Shown: piece after piece, positions 34,416 to 43,216 of the stretch
Numbering within the stretch: the stretch's first letter is position 1
Layout: every line of letters begins with the position of its first letter
Assembly: GCA_016722065.1 (NCBI GenBank)
Contig: JADKGX010000001.1
Location: 2,604,001 to 2,668,000, forward strand
Length of the DNA: 64,000 nucleotides
Reading direction: 5' to 3'
DNA from: Planctomycetota bacterium
GTDB lineage: Bacteria > Planctomycetota > UBA8742 > UBA2392
The notes under the pieces: generated by a model
Seen by the model: only the letters and a program-made list of their open reading frames with translations
The model's database searches: none
Told to the model about the DNA's origin: nothing
Made by a program: the position numbers and the translations under genes

Positions 34416-36173
34416 ATGGCTCGAGTCATCGCGTTGTTCGTCATTCTTTGTGCAGCCACCGTTGCTCAAGCCCAACCAACCCAACCAACGGTGATCTGGG
34501 ATCCCAGCCCCAACTACAATTCGCGGGGCGGGGTTACGATTGACAGCATCGTGATTCACACGACCGAGGGTGCTTACTCGGGTGCGGTTTCGTGGCTGAA
34601 AAACCCCTCCGCCGGCGCCAGCGCGCATTACGTAATCAAGGAAGACGGCACCGAGATTCGACAGTTGGTGGCTGACAGCGACCGCGCCTGGCACGCCACC
34701 TACTACAACAGCCGCAGTATCGGCATTGAGTGCGCCGGGTTTGCCGGCCAGGCCGGAACCTGGACCCAGGGCATTCTTCCCAAGCTGTACGATCTTGTGG
34801 CATGGCTGTGCTACACCCACGGCGTCAACGTGGTTCACCCGACCGGCCAGGCCACCAGCCAGTCGCAACAGGATTTCAACCAGGCAGGACTGGTGGGGCA
34901 CTTTCAAGTTCAGCCCTGGAACCGCAGCGACCCCGGTGCCTACTTTGATTGGGGGGCGCTGATCACTGAAGTCAACAATCGTCTGGGTTCCAGCAGCAGC
35001 AACGACCGGGTGATCGATAACACCGACCCGGGCTTTGCGGCCCTCAGCGGCACCTGGAGCACCGGCACATCAGCCGCCGGCAAGTACGGCGCCGATTACC
35101 GCTTTGCGGGCACGACTTCCGGTGGCAGCGCAACGGCGGTTGCCGAATGGCGCCCGAATTTGCCCGCCGGCGGCGATTACGAAGTCAGTGTCTATTACCC
35201 CGCTGGCACCAATCGTTCCGACAACGCCGCGTTTTCCGTGACCCATGCCAACGGCACCAGCAGCTTTGCGGTCAACCAGCAGATCAATGGTGGATCATGG
35301 GTCATTCTTGGCACGTTTCCGTTTTTCACGGGCAGTTCGGGCTTTGTGCGGCTGGGCAACAATTGCAACGCCAGCGTGGTGCTGGCCGATGCCGTGTGGT
35401 TTCGGTCGGTTACACCAGCCCCGCCCGCACCTGCGCCTTCTGGGCTTGTGGCCTCGGCCGTTAATGCCACAGACATTCAGTTTTCATGGAACTGGTCGGC
35501 CTATGCCGACGGATACTTTGTCGACATTGCCGAAAACGCCAGTGACTTGACCACCCAAACCGGCACCTTCCAAAGCGTCAATGCGGGCCGGGTGAATACC
35601 TATACGTGGCAAGGGCTCACGCCCGGCAGTACATATTATTGGCGCATCTGGGCCTTCAACGCGGCCGGCGGCAATCACGGCTACCCCGCACCCGCAAGCC
35701 TGATTCTGCCAGCTGGGCTGCCACCCACGGCGCCGACCAACCTTGTGGCCACGGTGATTGGCGACTTTGAAATCCAGTTCACCTGGACAATAGGCACCGG
35801 CCAGGACGGCTTCTGGCTGGATATCGCCCAAAGCCCGTCAGACCTTGCGGCAGGGGCGGGTGCGGCCACGTTTCAGAACGTGCAGTTGGGGCCCACAACG
35901 GCCAGCTATAACTGGACCGGGCTGCAAGACAACACAACGTATTACTGGCGGGTGTTTGCCTACAACACCATTGGCGGGGTCCACGCCTACCCGGCCACAG
36001 CCTCGGTCATGACCACCGGCGCCGGCCCGGGCCATACTGTTGGCCCCGGCGGCGGGGGCAGCAAGAACGACAGCAACGGTTGCGTTATCGGCGCGGGTGC
36101 CGGCGCCTTGCCGCTGATTGGATTGATTGCTCCGCTGGTGCTGCGCCGTCGCAAGTCGATCGGCAAGGCCTGA
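34416..36173 (+). CDS. Secreted N-acetylmuramoyl-L-alanine amidase with golvesin-like and two FnIII domains and a sorting tail
   Basis: 585 residues. Signal peptide (MARVIALFVILCAATVAQAQ). Amidase_2 domain at about 30-190: zinc ligands in IVIHTTEG and HFQVQPWNRSDPG, and RAWHATYYNSRSIGIE. It should cleave the lactyl-Ala bond of peptidoglycan. Residues about 205-345 match a golvesin C-terminal-like beta domain (DPGFAALSGTWS, VSVYYPAGTNRSD). Two fibronectin type III domains follow (about 350-445, 450-545; TYYWRIWAFN and TYYWRVFAYN). The end is GC, a hydrophobic helix and LRRRK, the same layout as the surface protein at 7831. Likely a surface-sorted wall hydrolase. ATG at 34416 follows GGAG. Confidence 0.88.
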   Translation: MARVIALFVILCAATVAQAQPTQPTVIWDPSPNYNSRGGVTIDSIVIHTTEGAYSGAVSWLKNPSAGASAHYVIKEDGTEIRQLVADSDRAWHATYYNSRSIGIECAGFAGQAGTWTQGILPKLYDLVAWLCYTHGVNVVHPTGQATSQSQQDFNQAGLVGHFQVQPWNRSDPGAYFDWGALITEVNNRLGSSSSNDRVIDNTDPGFAALSGTWSTGTSAAGKYGADYRFAGTTSGGSATAVAEWRPNLPAGGDYEVSVYYPAGTNRSDNAAFSVTHANGTSSFAVNQQINGGSWVILGTFPFFTGSSGFVRLGNNCNASVVLADAVWFRSVTPAPPAPAPSGLVASAVNATDIQFSWNWSAYADGYFVDIAENASDLTTQTGTFQSVNAGRVNTYTWQGLTPGSTYYWRIWAFNAAGGNHGYPAPASLILPAGLPPTAPTNLVATVIGDFEIQFTWTIGTGQDGFWLDIAQSPSDLAAGAGAATFQNVQLGPTTASYNWTGLQDNTTYYWRVFAYNTIGGVHAYPATASVMTTGAGPGHTVGPGGGGSKNDSNGCVIGAGAGALPLIGLIAPLVLRRRKSIGKA

Positions 36174-36190
36174 GGCCGCGAATCATGGAA

Positions 36191-36225
36191 AAGCCCGGGA
36201 CGATTGTCCCGGGCTTGTTGTTTTT
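36191..36225 (+). terminator. Rho-independent terminator after the amidase gene
   Basis: AAGCCCGGGAC pairs with GTCCCGGGCTT around GATT, followed by GTTGTTTTT. Confidence 0.9.
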
Positions 36226-36258
36226 GCGCAAGCTACCTGGCCTGGCCAGCGGCGCACC

Positions 36259-37668
36259 CTACAGGGGCTCAGAGAATATCCCGATCGCTTCGACCTTCTC
36301 GCCTGCCTCGCGGGCGGTTTTTGCGTCGTTGTACTTCTTGACCCAGCTTTCCCATGCTTTGCCGTCGGCAAAATCACGCCCGGTGCGTTGCACGTTGACC
36401 ACTTCGTCGCGGCGCAAAGCTGCCACCCCGGCCTCTTTGCTGGGGAAGTACTCAACCAGATCAGCACCCACATTGAACAAATAGCCTTCGTGTGTTTTTC
36501 CGTCGCGGGTTGTGATGATCACGTCGCCGCGATAATCGGCCGCTTCGCGCAGTGCGCGCGCGACTTCGGTTTCCTGTGCATGGCCCTCGCCAGTGATGGC
36601 GTGGCCCACCACCCTGGGCGGCGTAACGTTGCCACCCCGGTTGCTGTCTGGCACGCCGCTGAAAGTGGCCTGGACGGTCTTGATGAAGCCCTTGAGGCTG
36701 TTGAAGGTCTCATGAACTGCCGTGGGTTCGTAGCCGCAGTGAACCATGCAGTTCTGGCACTTGGGGTTGCCGCTGGCGCGCCCGTAGTTTTCCCACTGGG
36801 TCGTTTCGACCAGTTCCTTGAAGCTGCTGGCGTAACCTTCCTGCAACAGATAGCAGGGGCGCTGCCAGCCAAACAGTGTGTAGCACGGGTTGCCCCAGGG
36901 CGTGCATTCCAGGTGCAGCTTGCCCATCAGAAACTGCATGAACAGCGGGCTCTGGTTGAACTCCCAGTGCTTCTTGGGGTTGGCCAGCAGGCCACGAAAC
37001 AGGTTGTAGGTCTTTTCACGGCTTAGAAAATTCTGCTGGTCCGGTGCCTTCTGATAACTGTACCCCGGGCTGACCGTCATCGCTTCGACGCCAAGTTCCA
37101 TCATGTTGTCAAAGAACTTGCGGGTGCGCTCAATGTTGACGTGGTTGAACAGCGTGGTGTTGGTCGTGACCCGATACCCCAGGCCAACGGCCAGCTTGAT
37201 GGCCTCATAGGCCTTGTCGTAGGTGCCTTCGCGACACACCGCAAAGTCGTGGGCTTCGCGGTCGCCGTCCATGTGCACGCTGAAAGTCAGGAATTTGCTG
37301 GGCGTAAACACGCCTTCTTCCAGGCGCTGCTTCAACAGCAGGGCGTTGGTGCACAGATAGATGTACTTCTTGCGCTTGACCAGTTCGCGCACCAGTTCGC
37401 CGATGTGGGTGTACATCATGGGCTCGCCGCCCGGAATGCTGATGATCGGGGCGCCGCATTCGTCCACGGCGGCCAGTGCATCAGCCACCGACATTTCTTT
37501 CTTCAGGATGTGCGCGGGGTACTGAATCTTTCCGCAGCCGGCACACGCCAGGTTGCAGCGCAGCAGCGGCTCCAGCATCAACACGGTGGCATAATGCTTG
37601 CGACGCAGCACTCGCTGCTTGATCACATAGCTGGCAACAGCCCACATCTGCGAAATTGGAACTGGCAT
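36259..37668 (-). CDS. hpnH: Radical SAM protein, HpnH-like adenosylhopene transferase with C-terminal extension
   Basis: 469 residues against about 330-380 for HpnH. The radical SAM cluster CNLACAGC (Cys 38, 42, 45; Cx3Cx2C) and the GGEPMM motif are intact. The start MPVPISQMW matches the family N-terminus, with AGGAAACCC upstream of ATG 37668. Two further Cys sets (CTPWGNPCYTLFGWQRPC and CQNCMVHCGYEP) fit the HpnH pattern. HpnH joins 5'-deoxyadenosine to diploptene in hopanoid synthesis. The last ~120 residues (DGKTHEGYLFNVG, DFADGKAWESWVKKY) are an added module. No squalene-hopene cyclase is in view, but a HpnG-like phosphorylase is encoded 4 kb away. Confidence 0.8.
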   Translation of the reverse strand: MPVPISQMWAVASYVIKQRVLRRKHYATVLMLEPLLRCNLACAGCGKIQYPAHILKKEMSVADALAAVDECGAPIISIPGGEPMMYTHIGELVRELVKRKKYIYLCTNALLLKQRLEEGVFTPSKFLTFSVHMDGDREAHDFAVCREGTYDKAYEAIKLAVGLGYRVTTNTTLFNHVNIERTRKFFDNMMELGVEAMTVSPGYSYQKAPDQQNFLSREKTYNLFRGLLANPKKHWEFNQSPLFMQFLMGKLHLECTPWGNPCYTLFGWQRPCYLLQEGYASSFKELVETTQWENYGRASGNPKCQNCMVHCGYEPTAVHETFNSLKGFIKTVQATFSGVPDSNRGGNVTPPRVVGHAITGEGHAQETEVARALREAADYRGDVIITTRDGKTHEGYLFNVGADLVEYFPSKEAGVAALRRDEVVNVQRTGRDFADGKAWESWVKKYNDAKTAREAGEKVEAIGIFSEPL

Positions 37669-38211
37669 AGGGTTTCCTGCGCTGCGTTGAGAGACCGGGG
37701 CAGTGTATTGGGCCATGATGGAAGGTCAATGCGCAGTGCACCTGGCAAAGGCACCAATCCTTATGCCGTCAACTCTTGCGCCAGCACTTCCAGTGCCGCC
37801 AGGGCCAGTTCCGCATGACGCCCCGAAACCCCTGTCCGCTGCCTTCTTTCCAGCGCCGGGTGCACAAGATTGCGCAGGTCTTTCAAACCGCGCGCAAAAT
37901 GGGCGGCAGCACAGGAAAGCCGCCCGGCCTGCTGAAGCACCGCAATCGCGTCGTCGACGGTGCATGCGTCGGCCCGCGGTGGCGATTTGCGGCGTGGGTG
38001 CAACGGCGAAAATGCCATGCTGGCGGATGGACCAAGCGACCTACAAGGCCGCGGCATAGGGATATCGGCAGGGCCCTGCCGGCAGGATCATGGCTTCAGG
38101 TGGGCAGGCCTTTTCCAACGCCGGTTGCTGTAGCGCCCTGTGCCTCATGTGCCCCGGAGGGCTGAATAACTCTGCTTGCCCGCGAAAACCATGCTGCTGA
38201 AAAAATCGGCG
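37669..38211. other. 543-base stretch between the radical SAM gene and the TetR gene
   Basis: No convincing complete gene. It holds a possible coding remnant (37761-38018, listed separately) and, at 38068-38083, a 14-base palindrome of GGCAGGG/CCCTGCC type. Composition is GC-rich like the genes, which fits decayed coding sequence. The promoter of hpnH should lie in the first part. Confidence 0.5.
37761..38018 (-). pseudogene. Possible remnant of a HEPN-like or hypothetical protein
   Basis: An 85-codon open stretch from ATG 38018 encodes a helical segment (DDAIAVLQQAGRLSCAAA, then GLKDLRNLVHPALERRQ) that looks like the C-terminal end of a protein whose family has RNLVHP near the end. No ribosome site precedes it and no N-terminal part is found. 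It may be a short real gene or a fragment. Weak call. Confidence 0.35.
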
Positions 38212-38859
38212 TCAGGTGGCCTTGGCACTGGCCAGCTTGCGCAGCAACTGCAACGGGGCCTCGACCAGCGCGATGTGCGCCAGCGCGTCTTCCAGCATGC
38301 GGTCGACATACCCGGCGTCTTGAAGTTCGTTCAGGCCCAGTTGGTTGCACAGGTTCATCATCACGCCCTGGCTCATGATGAACCAGGCGGTTTCATCGGC
38401 ATCGACGGCTTTGTGAACCTCGCCCTGTTTCTGGGCGCGGCGAATCAGGTCGGCAAAGTACTTGTTGTAGGAAAGATAGTTTTCACGCAGCACCTGTTTG
38501 ACGCGCGGCATTTCGCTGGTGGCAAGGGCGCGCAGGTGCAACCGGAAGTAGGGCTCGTTGTCGCGCATGATGCTGCCATGGGAGCGAACAACGGCGATCA
38601 GCTTCAAAAGCGGCGACGGAACTTTGGATTCCAGCAGGGCATAGTGTTCCAAGGTCATCTCACGCGAGCGCCGCAACACGGCCACGTAAAGATCCAGCTT
38701 GGTCTTGAAGTGCTGGTAGATCACGGGTTCCGTAACGCCAGCGGCCCGGGCCAGCTCTGCGGTAGTGACCTGCCCATAGCTGGATTTGGCGAACAAAGCG
38801 GCAGCGGCATCCATCAACTGGACGCGGCGGTCATCTTTGTGCATGCGTTTGCGTGCCAT
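38212..38859 (-). CDS. TetR/AcrR-family transcription regulator
   Basis: 215 residues. The helix-turn-helix (about 10-55: RRVQLMDAAAALFAKSSYGQ, TTAELARAAGVTEPVIYQHF) is typical. The ligand domain is all-helical. ATG at 38859 was chosen because the domain starts right after it; upstream in-frame ATGs add only unlike sequence. Divergent from the coiled-coil/nuclease gene; a GTATAGTATC element lies upstream. Confidence 0.88.
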   Translation of the reverse strand: MARKRMHKDDRRVQLMDAAAALFAKSSYGQVTTAELARAAGVTEPVIYQHFKTKLDLYVAVLRRSREMTLEHYALLESKVPSPLLKLIAVVRSHGSIMRDNEPYFRLHLRALATSEMPRVKQVLRENYLSYNKYFADLIRRAQKQGEVHKAVDADETAWFIMSQGVMMNLCNQLGLNELQDAGYVDRMLEDALAHIALVEAPLQLLRKLASAKAT

Positions 38860-38923
38860 AGCATCCCGGTTTGTCGCAGGCATAGGGTATAGTATCGGCC
38901 AAGGCAGGGGAACAGGAGCCCTG

Positions 38924-38952
38924 TCAGCCCGGAGCGGAAGCGACGGGGTAGT
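38924..38952 (+). repeat. Left inverted repeat flanking the coiled-coil/nuclease gene
   Basis: The 18-base core CCGGAGCGGAAGCGACGG (38929-38946) is the exact reverse complement of 40448-40465. Counting both ends, 27 of 29 bases match. The two copies enclose one gene of 1437 bp. Confidence 0.7.
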
Positions 38953-39003
38953 GGTGGTATGCAGGAGCTCGAAGCGCAAGCGAGGGAATGAAAGGTTCAA
39001 ACG

Positions 39004-40440
39004 ATGGAAGGCTCAAACCTAGTGAGAATCTCTGGCGAAGTGCTGACCATTGAGCGGCTTGCCATCCAAAGCAGGAATCTCTGCAGCTACATCGAGAGCT
39101 TCCCACCGGACGAGCAAGCTACTTGCATCCGTGACGCGCTCGAACTTGGCGCGGAAGTCCTGACCAAGGCGCGCGCCAAAAGCGAGACCGATTACATCGA
39201 CAAGCGGTTTGCGGAAGTAAGCAAGGAGTTTGGCGACGAGATCGGAAAGGTGATTGCGGGAACGACATCTGGCCTCAACGGTATGCTGGCAAGCACTAAG
39301 GAGGAGTTGAGCAAGTTGCTCAATCCGCGGGATAGCAAGAGCCCTCTGAAAGAACGCTTCGAAGCGCTTGATAAGATGCTCGAGACAATCAAGCAGGACT
39401 TGGCGGGCGAGTACACCAAGGTTCAAGAGACGACTTCCACTCTGGGAGAACAATTCGACCTTGAAGGTGGTCCAAAGACTAGTCATTTGGCGAAGCTGAA
39501 AGCACTCATCAGTGAGTTTGAGACGAAGGTTAAGGACCTCTTCAATCCAAAGATCGATGGAAGTTACGCCAAGCAGCTCACCGGGCACTTGGAAGGCGTG
39601 TTCGATCCAAAAGCGGGCAGTTTGCTGGGCTTGCTGGATACACGTCTTGCCTTTAGCAACCCGGACTCGCCGTTTGGAAGATTTCGCGACGACATTGACG
39701 CCAAACTCAACTTGATGCGGGAAAAGGTGGTTGAAAGCATCGGCGAACTGAAAAAGGAACTAGAGGGCTATCGGGCCCAAGTAGGACAGGCCGCCGCAGA
39801 CCGCGAGAAAATGTCGGCAAAAGGAGATGACTTTGAGGCTGCTGCGCTGGAACTGTTGACGCCATTTGCGGAAAAGCGTGGCGACACGGTCTGGCGAGTC
39901 GGAACGGAGGTCGAGGTTGGGGCAAGCAAAAAGGGCGACCTGAACTACAGCTTCAGTGGCAACGCGGGGTTGGTGGCGGTTGAGGCTCGCAACAAGGACG
40001 TGGATTCCATTCCAAAGTTTACGAAGGATCTTCTTGGTGCGGTTCGCAACCGAAGCGCTGGATTCGGAATTCTAGTGGTGAGAGATGCCGCTCATCTACC
40101 CAAGTCGCTCGGAGAGTGGCACTTTGACGTTTCCCCCGACGGGATTGGCTACATTTTTACGCATAGCGCGCTGCTAGAGCTGAGCTTGAAGTTTGCGCAT
40201 GCAAGGCTTCGATACACCGTGGCTGAAGTAGCAGGGGTCGATGTAAGCGCGTTAAGTGTTCTTGTTAGTGCGGTTGCCAAGAAGCTGAAGGATGTAACAA
40301 CTATAAAGAAGAACCTTACCGCCATCGAAACCACTGTAAGTGCCATACGGACCCAGCTCGACGACATGACAAGCGAAATCAATTCACAAATGCAGAAGAT
40401 CGAAGCAGAGGTGGGCAAGGCGCGGTCTAGTGCGCCGTAG
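39004..40440 (+). CDS. Long coiled-coil protein with C-terminal PD-(D/E)XK-like domain
   Basis: 478 residues, not a recognised family. Residues about 25-280 are helical and coiled-coil-like (KSETDYIDKRFAEVSKEF, LKKELEGYRAQVGQAAA). Residues about 282-390 resemble a restriction-endonuclease-like domain: GDDFEAAALELL, then KGDLNYSF and GLVAVEARNKD, followed by VRNRSAGFGILVVRD. The Asp and Glu positions fit PD-(D/E)XK, but the usual Lys is Arg (EAR). The architecture is like DUF2130/RmuC-type proteins. The end (about 400-478) is another coiled coil. Codon use is lower in GC than its neighbours, and it is bounded by 29-bp inverted repeats, so it is probably acquired. A role in DNA processing or phage defence is only a guess. 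Confidence 0.7.
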   Translation: MEGSNLVRISGEVLTIERLAIQSRNLCSYIESFPPDEQATCIRDALELGAEVLTKARAKSETDYIDKRFAEVSKEFGDEIGKVIAGTTSGLNGMLASTKEELSKLLNPRDSKSPLKERFEALDKMLETIKQDLAGEYTKVQETTSTLGEQFDLEGGPKTSHLAKLKALISEFETKVKDLFNPKIDGSYAKQLTGHLEGVFDPKAGSLLGLLDTRLAFSNPDSPFGRFRDDIDAKLNLMREKVVESIGELKKELEGYRAQVGQAAADREKMSAKGDDFEAAALELLTPFAEKRGDTVWRVGTEVEVGASKKGDLNYSFSGNAGLVAVEARNKDVDSIPKFTKDLLGAVRNRSAGFGILVVRDAAHLPKSLGEWHFDVSPDGIGYIFTHSALLELSLKFAHARLRYTVAEVAGVDVSALSVLVSAVAKKLKDVTTIKKNLTAIETTVSAIRTQLDDMTSEINSQMQKIEAEVGKARSSAP

Positions 40441-40441
40441 A

Positions 40442-40470
40442 ACTACTCCGTCGCTTCCGCTCCGGTCTGA
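40442..40470 (+). repeat. Right inverted repeat flanking the coiled-coil/nuclease gene
   Basis: Begins one base after the stop codon of the gene. Core CCGTCGCTTCCGCTCCGG at 40448-40465 is the reverse complement of 38929-38946. No target-site duplication is evident next to either copy. Confidence 0.7.
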
Positions 40471-40539
40471 AACTGCGGCTCGCTTGGGCTTGCGGCCCTT
40501 GCTTCAATGTACTTGGGCACTTACCACATGGGGGCAACC

Positions 40540-40953
40540 ATGGCTGGTTACTCGGGCACGCCTTTGCCCAAGAAGTTTGGCATCAAGGCCGGGCATCGAC
40601 TGCTTCTGCTGAATGCGCCGGCGGGGTTCTACGACACGCTGGGCGAATTGCCGGAAAACGTCACTTGCATGAACACGCCCGGCAAAGGGCCTTGCGACGT
40701 GATTGCTTTTTTCACGCGCTCACGCGCCCAGTTTGAAAAAGAACTGCCACGCCTGCGCAAGTTCATGACACCTGCGGCAGGGCTTTGGATCTGCTGGCCC
40801 AAAAAGGCCAGCAAAGTTGCCACCGACATCACGGAAGACACAGTGCGCCAGGTGGCCTTACCTACGGGACTGGTCGACAACAAGGTTTGCGCGGTGGATG
40901 ACACCTGGTCCGGGTTGCGGCTGGTGATTCGACTTGAGAATCGCAAAAGCTGA
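40540..40953 (+). CDS. DUF3052 family protein
   Basis: 137 residues. The pattern MAGYSGTPLPKKFGIKAGHRL and LLNAPAGFYDTLGELP, then a middle CDVIAFFTRSRAQFEKELPRL and PAAGLWICWPKKASKV, is typical of DUF3052. The fold is a small alpha/beta domain and the activity is not known. ATG at 40540 has GGGGG 6 bases upstream. It ends before a GC-rich hairpin and the rnpB gene on the other strand. Confidence 0.85.
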   Translation: MAGYSGTPLPKKFGIKAGHRLLLLNAPAGFYDTLGELPENVTCMNTPGKGPCDVIAFFTRSRAQFEKELPRLRKFMTPAAGLWICWPKKASKVATDITEDTVRQVALPTGLVDNKVCAVDDTWSGLRLVIRLENRKS

Positions 40954-41024
40954 AGCGGCTGGCTGGTGGCGCGCACAGCGAAGCGGCTGGCAGCCTGCCT
41001 CAGGTTGCCTTTAACGTTGGCGGG

Positions 41025-41043
41025 CGGGGCCTGGGCCCGCCCG
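41025..41043. terminator. GC-rich hairpin between DUF3052 gene and rnpB
   Basis: CGGGCGGG pairs with CCCGCCCG. It lies between the two facing transcripts and could stop both; the flanking T-runs are weak. Confidence 0.5.
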
Positions 41044-41048
41044 TTATT

Positions 41049-41482
41049 GTGAATCCGTAAGCCGGGTTCTGTTTACCCTGAACAGGCCTTGCGGTCTGTC
41101 CGGGGCAGGCAGTCATTCCTCTGGGTAACGTGTTGCCACGCACCTCAAGCAGCCTACCCGGGCTTCAACGCTGCGGGCCGCAGCTCAGCCCCTATTTGGC
41201 CTTGCTCCGGAGGGGGTTTAGCCTGCCGTGGCTGTCTCCAGTCACGCGGTGCGCTCTTACCGCACCATTTCACCCTTGCCTGAAACCTTTCGGTCTGCGC
41301 CAGCCGCGGGAACTTCCAGGCGATCCCTGCAACCAGACACGCAAGTCAGGCGGTTTGTTTTCTGTGCCACTTTCCCTGGCGTTGCCGCCGGTCGCCGTTA
41401 GCGACCCTCCTGCCCTATGGAGCCCGGACTTTCCTCCGTGTCGTTGCCAAGGCCGCGACATGGCGACTGCCGGAATCACCGC
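41049..41482 (-). ncRNA. rnpB: RNase P RNA (class A)
   Basis: The minus strand carries the conserved core: GAGGAAAGTCCGGGCTCC with CAGGGAAAGTGCCACAGAAA near the 5' side, then GGTAAGAGCGCACC, AGGGTGAAATGGTG and, near the 3' end, TACCCAGAGGAATGACTGCC and AGAACCCGGCTTAC. The helix P1 can form between GTGATTCC at the 5' end and GGATTCAC at the 3' end with one mismatch. Ends are approximate. RNA length is about 434 nt. Confidence 0.95.
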
Positions 41483-41611
41483 ATCATTCTAAGCTGCTGG
41501 CAGCTTTGGGCTAGCACCGGTGCGTGACGAAAATACAACGTCCTTGCCTTGGGTGCGGTAAGTGGCGACAATTCAACACAGCCCGAGACTGCTTCGGGCC
41601 AGCGGGCGTGA

Positions 41612-42439
41612 ATGCGCGAGTTGCCTAAAATTCTGTTCGTCGCCGCCACAGAAAGCGACGCCCTCCAGTTCATTACCCGGCTGGAGAACAAGCGCGTATA
41701 CAAGCAGAAGGTCGGGCTGGTTCACGGCGGCATCTGGCACTACACCAGCGCCAAGTGCCTGATCACCGGCCACAACCCCGATGCCACTGCTGCAGCGCTC
41801 CGTGAAGCGATTACTGTCGACAAGCCCCTGGCCGTAGTCAGCATTGGCTTTGGCAGCGCCCTGGCCAGTGCGCTGAACGTAGGCGACGTAGTGGTGGGCG
41901 TGCAGTTCATGGATTCGATCGGCATGGGCAGCCAGTATCGGCCGGTGATGCTGCCTTCGGTGGTGCAGGCCATGATGCGCCGTGTGCTGCGCAGCGTGCC
42001 GGGTATTCACGGTACTCTGGGCAGCATTGTTACGGTCTATGACCCAGTGCGTGAGCCCAGCGAGAAAATGGCCCTGTACGTAAAAACCCAGGCCGACGTC
42101 GTGGACCAAAGCGCCATTGCCATCAGCAACATTGCCGAGGAAGCAAAGATTCCCTTTGTCGTGGTGCGCAGCATCTTTGACATCAGCGACGAAAAGGTGC
42201 CTGACATGGAGCGCCACGTTCGCCAGGAAGCCAAGATCAGCACCACGCGCATGCTGGCCAAGCTGGCCGTCAACCCGGCGCGCGTGTTTGCCCTGCGCGA
42301 CCTGCTGGCCCGCGCGCGCCTGTGCCGTGAACGCCTGGAAGTGTTCACCGAAGCCTTCTGGAACGCCCTGATGGAAGGCAAGGGCCACGCCGAAATGCGC
42401 GGCGAGGGCAGCGATATCGTCAAGCCTGCGGCCACTTGA
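41612..42439 (+). CDS. Phosphorylase-superfamily nucleosidase (HpnG-like)
   Basis: 275 residues, MTA/SAH nucleosidase or purine phosphorylase fold. SIGFGSALASALNVGDVVVG, then DQSAIAISNIAEEAKIPFVVVRSIFD are family landmarks. HpnG, a hopanoid-associated member, removes adenine from adenosylhopane. The HpnH-like enzyme at 36259 makes that role plausible, but general MTA/SAH nucleosidase activity is an alternative. ATG at 41612 has no strong ribosome site. Confidence 0.75.
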   Translation: MRELPKILFVAATESDALQFITRLENKRVYKQKVGLVHGGIWHYTSAKCLITGHNPDATAAALREAITVDKPLAVVSIGFGSALASALNVGDVVVGVQFMDSIGMGSQYRPVMLPSVVQAMMRRVLRSVPGIHGTLGSIVTVYDPVREPSEKMALYVKTQADVVDQSAIAISNIAEEAKIPFVVVRSIFDISDEKVPDMERHVRQEAKISTTRMLAKLAVNPARVFALRDLLARARLCRERLEVFTEAFWNALMEGKGHAEMRGEGSDIVKPAAT

Positions 42440-42530
42440 TTGGCCAGCCGCCGCCACGGCTGCAGCTTTGTTGCAGAAATGTTCCAATACAGGAATAGCG
42501 GCACCAGCACATCTGTTTCGAGGAGTGGTG

Positions 42531-43187
42531 TTGGCCAAGGGCATCAACGAGCAGCGCCAGAGATTCGAGCGGGAGGCTCTTCCGCACCTGGCCGTGCTGT
42601 TTAGTGGCGCCTTGAAGCTGACGCGCAATGCCGGTGACGCGGAAGACCTGGTGCAGGACACGATGATTCGTGCGTTTGAAAAGTTTCACCTCTACCGCCC
42701 CGGTACCAACCTCAAGGCCTGGCTGTTTCGCGTGATGATGAACCGCTTCATCAACCTGTATCGCCGCAGGCAGGTCGCACCGGACCGCGCCAGCCTGGAA
42801 GCAGTGGGCGATGTCGGGCGCGACGAAAGCCAGATTCGCGCGTCGGATTTTGCCGGTGCCCGGATCATGGCCGGGTTGATGAAAGACCAGGTTTTTCTGC
42901 AATCGCTGGACGACCGTCTGAAGGCCGGCCTGGAACAAATGGGCGAAGACTACCGACAGATTCTGATCATGAACGTGATCGGCGACATGGCGTACAAAGA
43001 CATCGCGCGCACACTTGGCATTCCGATTGGCACCGTGATGTCGAGGCTGTCGCGGGCTAAAAGCATGCTGCGCGACAAAGTGGCCGGTCTGGGCAACGAA
43101 GAACTGGGCCCTAAGGCGCTGGGCGGTTCGGCGGAAAAGCCGGCGGGCCAGGAAAGCACAACGCGCACGGGCGTGCGCAGCCGATAA
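42531..43187 (+). CDS. ECF-type RNA polymerase sigma factor
   Basis: 218 residues from a TTG at 42531 with GAGGAG 5 bases upstream. Region 2 is AGDAEDLVQDTMIRAFEKFH with NLKAWLFRVMMNRFINLYRRR. Region 4 is DYRQILIMNVIGDMAYKDIAR, IGTVMSRLSRAKSMLRD. A longer C-terminus is Gly/Glu/Thr-rich. The next gene, 29 bases later, is its predicted anti-sigma factor. Controls an envelope or stress regulon not visible here. Confidence 0.9.
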   Translation: MAKGINEQRQRFEREALPHLAVLFSGALKLTRNAGDAEDLVQDTMIRAFEKFHLYRPGTNLKAWLFRVMMNRFINLYRRRQVAPDRASLEAVGDVGRDESQIRASDFAGARIMAGLMKDQVFLQSLDDRLKAGLEQMGEDYRQILIMNVIGDMAYKDIARTLGIPIGTVMSRLSRAKSMLRDKVAGLGNEELGPKALGGSAEKPAGQESTTRTGVRSR

Positions 43188-43216
43188 ACAAAGTGGGCAA
43201 TCACGGAGTGCCAGAG

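Noticed and set aside
38929..40465. Insertion sequence with transposase
   Set aside because: Inverted repeats are real but the gene between them has no transposase motif and there is no target duplication; kept as an unexplained repeat-bounded gene.
41089..41492. Small open frames inside 41.1-41.5 kb
   Set aside because: The region is RNase P RNA on the minus strand, so these are chance frames.
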